In this document: positions 6,950 to 9,815 of the stretch, piece by piece
How positions within the stretch are numbered: position 1 is the stretch's first letter
Layout of the letters: each line of letters begins with the position of its first letter
Origin: Phormidesmis priestleyi
Lineage (GTDB): Bacteria; Cyanobacteriota; Cyanobacteriia; Phormidesmidales; Phormidesmidaceae
Direction: 5' to 3'
Length of the DNA stretch: 9,815 nt
Assembly: GCA_003242115.1 (NCBI GenBank)
Contig: QBMP01000009.1
Location: 5,214 to 15,028 of the forward strand
Translations under genes and position numbers: made by a program
Notes under the pieces: generated by a model
Databases searched by the model: none
What the model was told of the DNA's origin: nothing
What the model saw: only the letters and a program-made list of their open reading frames with translations

Positions 6950-7420
6950 CTAGCTCATCGCTGGCGCAGCGCCGTCACTGACTTTCCCGTCTATTTTCCC
7001 ATCTATTTTGCCATCGCCATCTACATCCGCAGGCTCAAACGTCAGCGCCGCACCATTCATGCAATAGCGCTTGCCAGTAGGCCGAGGCCCATCGCTAAAA
7101 ACGTGACCCAAATGAGCATCACAGACCGCACAGATGGTTTCGGTGCGAATCATAAAGAGGCTAAAGTCTCTTTTGTCGAGAATATTTTCGGGTGCACTCG
7201 GCGCATAAAAGCTCGGCCAGCCCGTGCCCGACTCAAATTTGGTTTCAGAATTAAACAGCTCAGAGCCACAGCTCACACAGCGATAAATTCCTTCCGTTTT
7301 GTTATTGTTCAGCGGGCTTGAATACGGACGCTCAGTTCCAGCTTTGCGCGCGACTTGGTAAGCCTCAGGGCTAAGCTGAGCTTTCCATTCCGCATCGGTT
7401 TTGACAACTTTTTCAACCAT
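6950..7420 (-). CDS. msrB: Peptide-methionine (R)-S-oxide reductase MsrB
   Basis: A 156-residue MsrB that reduces methionine-R-sulfoxide in proteins, repairing oxidative damage. Visible features are the opening EWKAQLSPEAYQVARKAGTERPYSS, zinc-binding CVSC (48-51) and CAVC (97-100), SGTGWPSF (64-71), HLGHVFSDGPRPTGKRYCMNG with catalytic Cys120, and AALTFEP closing the domain near residue 130. In SGTGWPSF the residue is Thr where many MsrBs carry the resolving Cys, so recycling may use another Cys or direct reduction. Residues 132-156 are an unusual acidic tail (DVDGDGKIDGKIDGKVSDG) made by a 12-bp repeat. No signal peptide. It is the first gene of a tight operon with the hydrolase and amylase. 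A GGGAGA sequence 12 bases upstream is a loosely spaced ribosome-binding site. Confidence 0.95.
   Translation of the reverse strand: MVEKVVKTDAEWKAQLSPEAYQVARKAGTERPYSSPLNNNKTEGIYRCVSCGSELFNSETKFESGTGWPSFYAPSAPENILDKRDFSLFMIRTETICAVCDAHLGHVFSDGPRPTGKRYCMNGAALTFEPADVDGDGKIDGKIDGKVSDGAAPAMS
6986..7021 (-). repeat. 12-bp tandem repeat, about three copies, in MsrB tail
   Basis: Plus-strand units are CCCGTCTATTTT (6986-6997), CCCATCTATTTT (6998-7009) and a diverged GCCATCGCCATC (7010-7021). In the MsrB frame they give DGDG, KIDG, KIDG and K, creating the DxDxDG-rich acidic tail. Confidence 0.85.
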
Positions 7421-7490
7421 GTGAATATAATTTCTCCCAATTATTTAGCCTGATCGTAGCGTATTCACGAGCAGAGGACTACCCAGGCTA

Positions 7491-7540
7491 ATAGATATAG
7501 ACCCATGGCTGTAGACCCATAGATACCCATAGATATAGAC
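7491..7540. repeat. Interleaved short direct repeats between FTR1 and msrB
   Basis: ATAGATATAGAC occurs at 7491-7502 and again at 7529-7540, and TAGACCCAT at 7498-7506 and 7512-7520; CCCATAGATA also recurs. The block lies in the 122-base gap just downstream of the FTR1 stop and upstream of msrB. I see no clear terminator hairpin or strong promoter in this gap, so separation of the two transcripts is uncertain. Confidence 0.75.
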
Positions 7541-7542
7541 AG

Positions 7543-8475
7543 CTAAGACTGAGGATTTGGATCAGCCGTCCGAGTGTTGCGCTGCTCAATTATATTCAGA
7601 CTGCGAAAGTAGCGCCCGCCAACGCCGACTAAAAAGGCAATGTAAACGATCAGCTGTAGCAGATAGATATGGTCGCGGTAGCCCAGCAGCGTTTTGAACA
7701 AAATGCCGGGAAACTGTTTGTCGGGCAAAAAGGCACTTGCATCCCACAGCAAGGGGCCTAATATGCAAGATTGAGTGCTGATACACAGATCTAAGCTAGA
7801 CGGGTTGAGCAAGCTAATTGCCGCAAAAGTAGCATCTAAGTTCTTAAACACAGACACTACCAGCCCTGCCACAATCAGCAGCAAGAAAACGCCCATCGTT
7901 TGAAAAAACAGTTTGAGATTGATTTTTACGCCAAATTTGAAAAGCGCAACCCCAATGGCAAACGCGCCCGCAAGGCCCATTGCCGCCCCTAGTAGCCCTT
8001 CTGCGCTCTGCTGCAAACTGCTAAATAAAAACAGTACCGTCTCAAAGCCTTCGCGCAGCACCGCAATGCAGACCAAGCTAAAAATACTGATATTGGCCCC
8101 TTCCGAATCGGCCAGTGCATCCGTTAAAGAACCCTCCACGTTGCCCTTTAGGCTTCTCGCCTGCTGCGTCATCCAAATCAGCATCCAGCTCAACATCACG
8201 ACCGCCACACTGCCAAAAATCACCCCCAAAAAGGGTTTGATGACGCCCTGCAAAGCCGGGGCAACATACTGAACCTTGCTCAGCGTCAGGCTCAAAAACA
8301 GGCCGATCAGCACACTACCGGCAATGCCAGCGGCGACTCCGCCATAGACCCAGCGGTTGAGTTCGGTGCGGTTGGCTTTGCTGAGGCAGGCTAAAACGAT
8401 GCCGACGACCAAAGCCGCCTCTACCCCTTCTCGGAGGGTGATTACAAACGTAGGAATCGCTAGAGAGAGATCCAT
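7543..8475 (-). CDS. FTR1 family iron permease
   Basis: A 310-residue integral membrane protein of the FTR1/EfeU family, which transports oxidised iron across the cytoplasmic membrane using paired REGxE motifs. Both motifs are present: TLREGVEAALVVGI (REGVE at residues 15-19) in helix 1 and VLREGFETVLFLF (REGFE at 141-145) in the fourth helix. Seven hydrophobic segments can be counted, at about 6-30, 44-66, 80-102, 129-152, 159-180, 188-210 and 268-288, the normal topology. A loop at about 225-262 has two cysteines (CISTQSC, 230 and 237) that could pair or bind metal if exposed; this is inference. No EfeO, EfeB or ferroxidase gene lies beside it, so it may act alone or with unlinked partners. 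It is 110 bases downstream of the 2OG-Fe(II) oxygenase. No clear ribosome-binding site precedes the ATG. Confidence 0.93.
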   Translation of the reverse strand: MDLSLAIPTFVITLREGVEAALVVGIVLACLSKANRTELNRWVYGGVAAGIAGSVLIGLFLSLTLSKVQYVAPALQGVIKPFLGVIFGSVAVVMLSWMLIWMTQQARSLKGNVEGSLTDALADSEGANISIFSLVCIAVLREGFETVLFLFSSLQQSAEGLLGAAMGLAGAFAIGVALFKFGVKINLKLFFQTMGVFLLLIVAGLVVSVFKNLDATFAAISLLNPSSLDLCISTQSCILGPLLWDASAFLPDKQFPGILFKTLLGYRDHIYLLQLIVYIAFLVGVGGRYFRSLNIIEQRNTRTADPNPQS

Positions 8476-8530
8476 AGGACGGGGGCAAGTAAGAGGGCGG
8501 AAGGATGCAAGGCGGAAAAACTAAGCAGCT

Positions 8531-8558
8531 TCTATGCTTCGATTTCTATGCTTCAATT
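8531..8558. repeat. 14-bp direct tandem repeat, two copies
   Basis: TCTATGCTTCGATT (8531-8544) is followed directly by TCTATGCTTCAATT (8545-8558), with one mismatch. It lies in the noncoding gap upstream of FTR1. Unlike the coding repeats of the window, its period is not a multiple of three. Confidence 0.9.
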
Positions 8559-8574
8559 ATTGCTTGAATGATTG
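8554..8574. promoter_or_regulatory. Imperfect inverted repeat, possible operator upstream of FTR1
   Basis: CAATTATT (8554-8561), a 5-base spacer, then AATGATTG (8567-8574); seven of eight pairs match. It lies about 80-100 bases upstream of the FTR1 start and just after the oxygenase stop. An AT-rich dyad before an iron transporter invites comparison with a Fur box, but my hand alignment to the 19-bp Fur consensus matches only about 8 positions, so the assignment is weak. Confidence 0.3.
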
Positions 8575-8585
8575 CCATCTGGGGA

Positions 8586-9647
8586 TCAGGCTAAGCCAAT
8601 TTCTTTGAGACGCTGATCGAGATACTGGGCAGCGGTTTGAGCGGGGAATTGAGGATTGCCGCTGGTTCGAGCTACACAGCTAGGCAATGGCGTCAGGTCA
8701 AATTCGGGGCGAGGATGGACGAAAAAGGGCATCGAAAATCGACGGCTGCTACGAGCCTGTTCTATTTTTTGAGGAATAGGCGTTTGAGGAATAGGCTGCT
8801 GAGTGACAGACTGATTGATAGTCTGATTAACGGACTGATTGATGACTCGATGCGTTGTGCTGCGCAACAGGCCGTTGCTCAGCGACTGCAACATGTCGCC
8901 CGTATCCACAATAATCACGCCCGGATCGGTGTGAATCGGGAGCCATTCGCCATCTGGCTTGAGTAGCTCTAACCCTGGCGTGGTCGCTTCGCACAGCAGC
9001 GTAATCAAATTAATGTCTTCATGGGGGGCAGCGCGTAAGCTCGCAGGTGCCTGGTTGTCCAATACCTGATTTTCTAATATGGGTGGGTAGTGAATCACTC
9101 GCAAAATCGTTTGACCCTCAGCGACTTGCTCTGTAAAAAAGTTTTGGGGCTGCTGTAGATATTGAGCGCAAGCCTGCATTAGATGGTGGGCGCAGGTTTC
9201 GAGCTGCTGAAAGAGAGTGGCCATAACTGGCTGAAACTGCGGCACTTCTCTCGGCCAAATATTGTCGGGGTAGCTGACTGGATGCGATCGCCCCAAATGC
9301 CAAAACTCCTTCAAGTCCGGCGCTGGACTGCCTTTCGCGTGCTCTTTGCCAAATTGAGTAAAGCCGCGCTGACCTTTGAGATTGGCAACTTCATACTGTA
9401 GCTTGACTGCTTCTGGCAGCGCAAAAAAAGCTTCCGCCGCGCCATAGGCCGCATCGATCATGCGCTGCTCCACCCCGTGATTGACTAGCGCAAAAAAGCC
9501 TAGCTCTGACAGGGCCGCACCAAGCGCTTCAACAAAAGCCTCAGAGCGCTTTGAAGGTTGCTTTGTAGAGCGTTGTTTAGACTGGCTATCGGCCTGACCC
9601 TCAATAAAGTCTTTAAGGTCTAAAACGGGGAGGGATTGAGCAGTCAT
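8586..9647 (-). CDS. 2OG-Fe(II) oxygenase, isopenicillin N synthase-like family
   Basis: A 353-residue non-haem iron oxygenase. The N-terminal domain shows LPVLDLKDF and LGFFALVNHGV (49-59); the catalytic double-stranded beta-helix supplies Fe(II) ligands His209 and Asp211 (PHEDINLITLL) and His266 (STTHRV). The Arg-x-Ser motif that binds the 2-oxoglutarate carboxylate is probably Arg303-Ser305 in SRRFSMPFF. Such enzymes normally oxidise a small molecule using O2 and 2-oxoglutarate; the substrate is unknown. Residues 269-293 are an Asn/Gln/Pro-rich insertion (INQSVNQT.., PIPQTPIPQ) made of DNA tandem repeats between His266 and Arg303, where relatives have a short turn. All catalytic residues remain in frame, so it is probably functional. 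Residues 16-36 are also low-complexity. Upstream lies an NtcA-type promoter; downstream is an iron permease. Confidence 0.92.
   Translation of the reverse strand: MTAQSLPVLDLKDFIEGQADSQSKQRSTKQPSKRSEAFVEALGAALSELGFFALVNHGVEQRMIDAAYGAAEAFFALPEAVKLQYEVANLKGQRGFTQFGKEHAKGSPAPDLKEFWHLGRSHPVSYPDNIWPREVPQFQPVMATLFQQLETCAHHLMQACAQYLQQPQNFFTEQVAEGQTILRVIHYPPILENQVLDNQAPASLRAAPHEDINLITLLCEATTPGLELLKPDGEWLPIHTDPGVIIVDTGDMLQSLSNGLLRSTTHRVINQSVNQTINQSVTQQPIPQTPIPQKIEQARSSRRFSMPFFVHPRPEFDLTPLPSCVARTSGNPQFPAQTAAQYLDQRLKEIGLA
8769..8845 (-). repeat. Tandem repeats (15 bp x2 and 12 bp x3) inside the oxygenase gene
   Basis: Plus-strand TTGAGGAATAGGC occurs at 8769-8781 and 8784-8796, a 15-bp period encoding PIPQ-T-PIPQ. 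CTGATTGA (8810-8817), CTGATTAA (8822-8829) and CTGATTGA (8834-8841) form a 12-bp period encoding NQSV, NQTI, NQSV. Together they create a loop of about 25 residues that keeps the reading frame. Confidence 0.92.
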
Positions 9648-9682
9648 GAGCAGCGTATAGTAAGAGTTTGAGTTCCCTGTCC

Positions 9683-9724
9683 ATGATAGTCATTTGAGCA
9701 GATCACCGGAGTATGCAGCTTTAC
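9683..9724 (-). promoter_or_regulatory. Candidate NtcA-activated promoter of the 2OG-Fe(II) oxygenase
   Basis: Reading the minus strand, GTAAAGCTGCATAC (9724 to 9711) fits the NtcA box GTA-N8-TAC. Exactly 22 bases later is TATCAT (9688 to 9683), which fits the TAN3T -10 element. The known class II NtcA promoters have 20-24 bases here and place the box near -41.5. A start about 7 bases after the -10, near 9676, would put the box centre (9717.5) at that distance and give a leader of about 28 bases. The flanking bases do not fit the longer TGTA...TACA form. It is the only GTA-N8-TAC I found in the intergenic DNA of the window. Confidence 0.5.
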
Positions 9725-9759
9725 TAGGTGCTTTATGCGATCTGCCTGATTTGAGTGAG

Positions 9760-9771
9760 TATAAATTGTAA
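9760..9771 (+). promoter_or_regulatory. Weak -10-like element pointing off the right edge
   Basis: TATAAATTGTAA on the plus strand resembles a -10 region, without a recognisable -35. Downstream are a GGAG at 9798-9801 and an open frame from ATG 9794. A plus-strand gene may begin at or just beyond the right edge, divergent from the oxygenase, but too little sequence remains to call it. Confidence 0.25.
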
Positions 9772-9815
9772 CGGCGGGGCGCCGAGACAATTGATGTGGA
9801 GAAAACAAAGTTTCG

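Noticed and set aside
7015..7030. Complete EF-hand in the MsrB tail
   Set aside because: Position 12 of the loop is Ile instead of Glu/Asp and the flanking helices are missing, so only a partial loop is present.
7491..7540. CRISPR-like array
   Set aside because: The repeats are 9-12 bases, overlapping and without uniform spacers.
8554..8574. Fur box upstream of FTR1
   Set aside because: A hand alignment to the 19-bp consensus matches about 8 positions, too few to call; kept only as an unnamed inverted repeat.
8637..8966. Plus-strand 109-aa ORF opposite the oxygenase
   Set aside because: It is antisense to a well-supported enzyme with intact catalytic motifs and has no recognisable protein features; the same applies to 7913-8272, 6432-6614 and 1848-2072 plus.
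9654..9683. TGGACA, 18 bases, TATACG as a sigma-70 promoter for a leaderless oxygenase transcript
   Set aside because: It would start transcription almost at the ATG, and the match is modest. The NtcA-type layout just upstream explains the region better, though both could exist.
9794..9815. Start of a plus-strand gene at ATG 9794
   Set aside because: Only seven codons are visible, the ribosome-binding site is poor, and GTG/TTG starts in other frames are equally possible.

Overview
The window is a gene-dense stretch of a cyanobacterial chromosome. Two things support this. The octamer GCGATCGC (HIP1, typical of many cyanobacterial genomes) occurs 12 times in 9.8 kb, and several families are typical of cyanobacteria: the DUF2499 (Ycf49-like)/DUF3593 pair and a cyanobacterial-type 2OG-Fe(II) oxygenase. 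I see no rRNA, tRNA, transposase, integrase or CRISPR array. All family calls come from reading motifs; no search was run.

Layout, left to right. (1) Plus strand, 1-629: the 3' end of a Ycf49-like DUF2499 membrane protein, coupled by an ATGA overlap to a DUF3593 membrane protein. (2) Minus strand, 598-2219: a compact three-gene run transcribed as DUF3105 membrane-anchored protein, SnoaL-like protein, VOC-fold protein. Its last gene collides tail-to-tail with DUF3593, overlapping by 32 bases. (3) A 354-base intergenic region, then a lone plus-strand four-helix membrane protein of the phage_holin_4_2 (YvlD-like) family at 2574-2945. (4) Minus strand, 3020-9647: six genes transcribed from right to left. 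They are a 2OG-Fe(II) oxygenase, an FTR1-type iron permease, then a tight msrB - alpha/beta hydrolase - GH13 amylase operon (5-base gap, then a 4-base overlap), and last an exported or membrane-anchored protein of about 500 residues that I do not recognise.

How the genes may work together. The oxygenase needs Fe(II), and its downstream neighbour imports iron. The sequence upstream of the oxygenase has the layout of an NtcA-activated promoter (GTA-N8-TAC, 22 bases, TAN3T). NtcA is the cyanobacterial nitrogen/carbon regulator that responds to 2-oxoglutarate, so a 2-oxoglutarate-sensing regulator may drive a predicted 2-oxoglutarate-family enzyme. The msrB operon pairs methionine-sulfoxide repair with a hydrolase and a maltodextrin-degrading enzyme; the link between these is unclear.

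The most striking unexplained structure is the number of short direct tandem repeats. At least six of the twelve genes carry 12-, 15- or 18-bp duplications, always in-frame and always in predicted tails, linkers or loops. Intergenic regions carry similar duplications that are not held to multiples of three. One coding repeat lies inside the catalytic half of the oxygenase, and another supplies the stop codon of the convergent gene.
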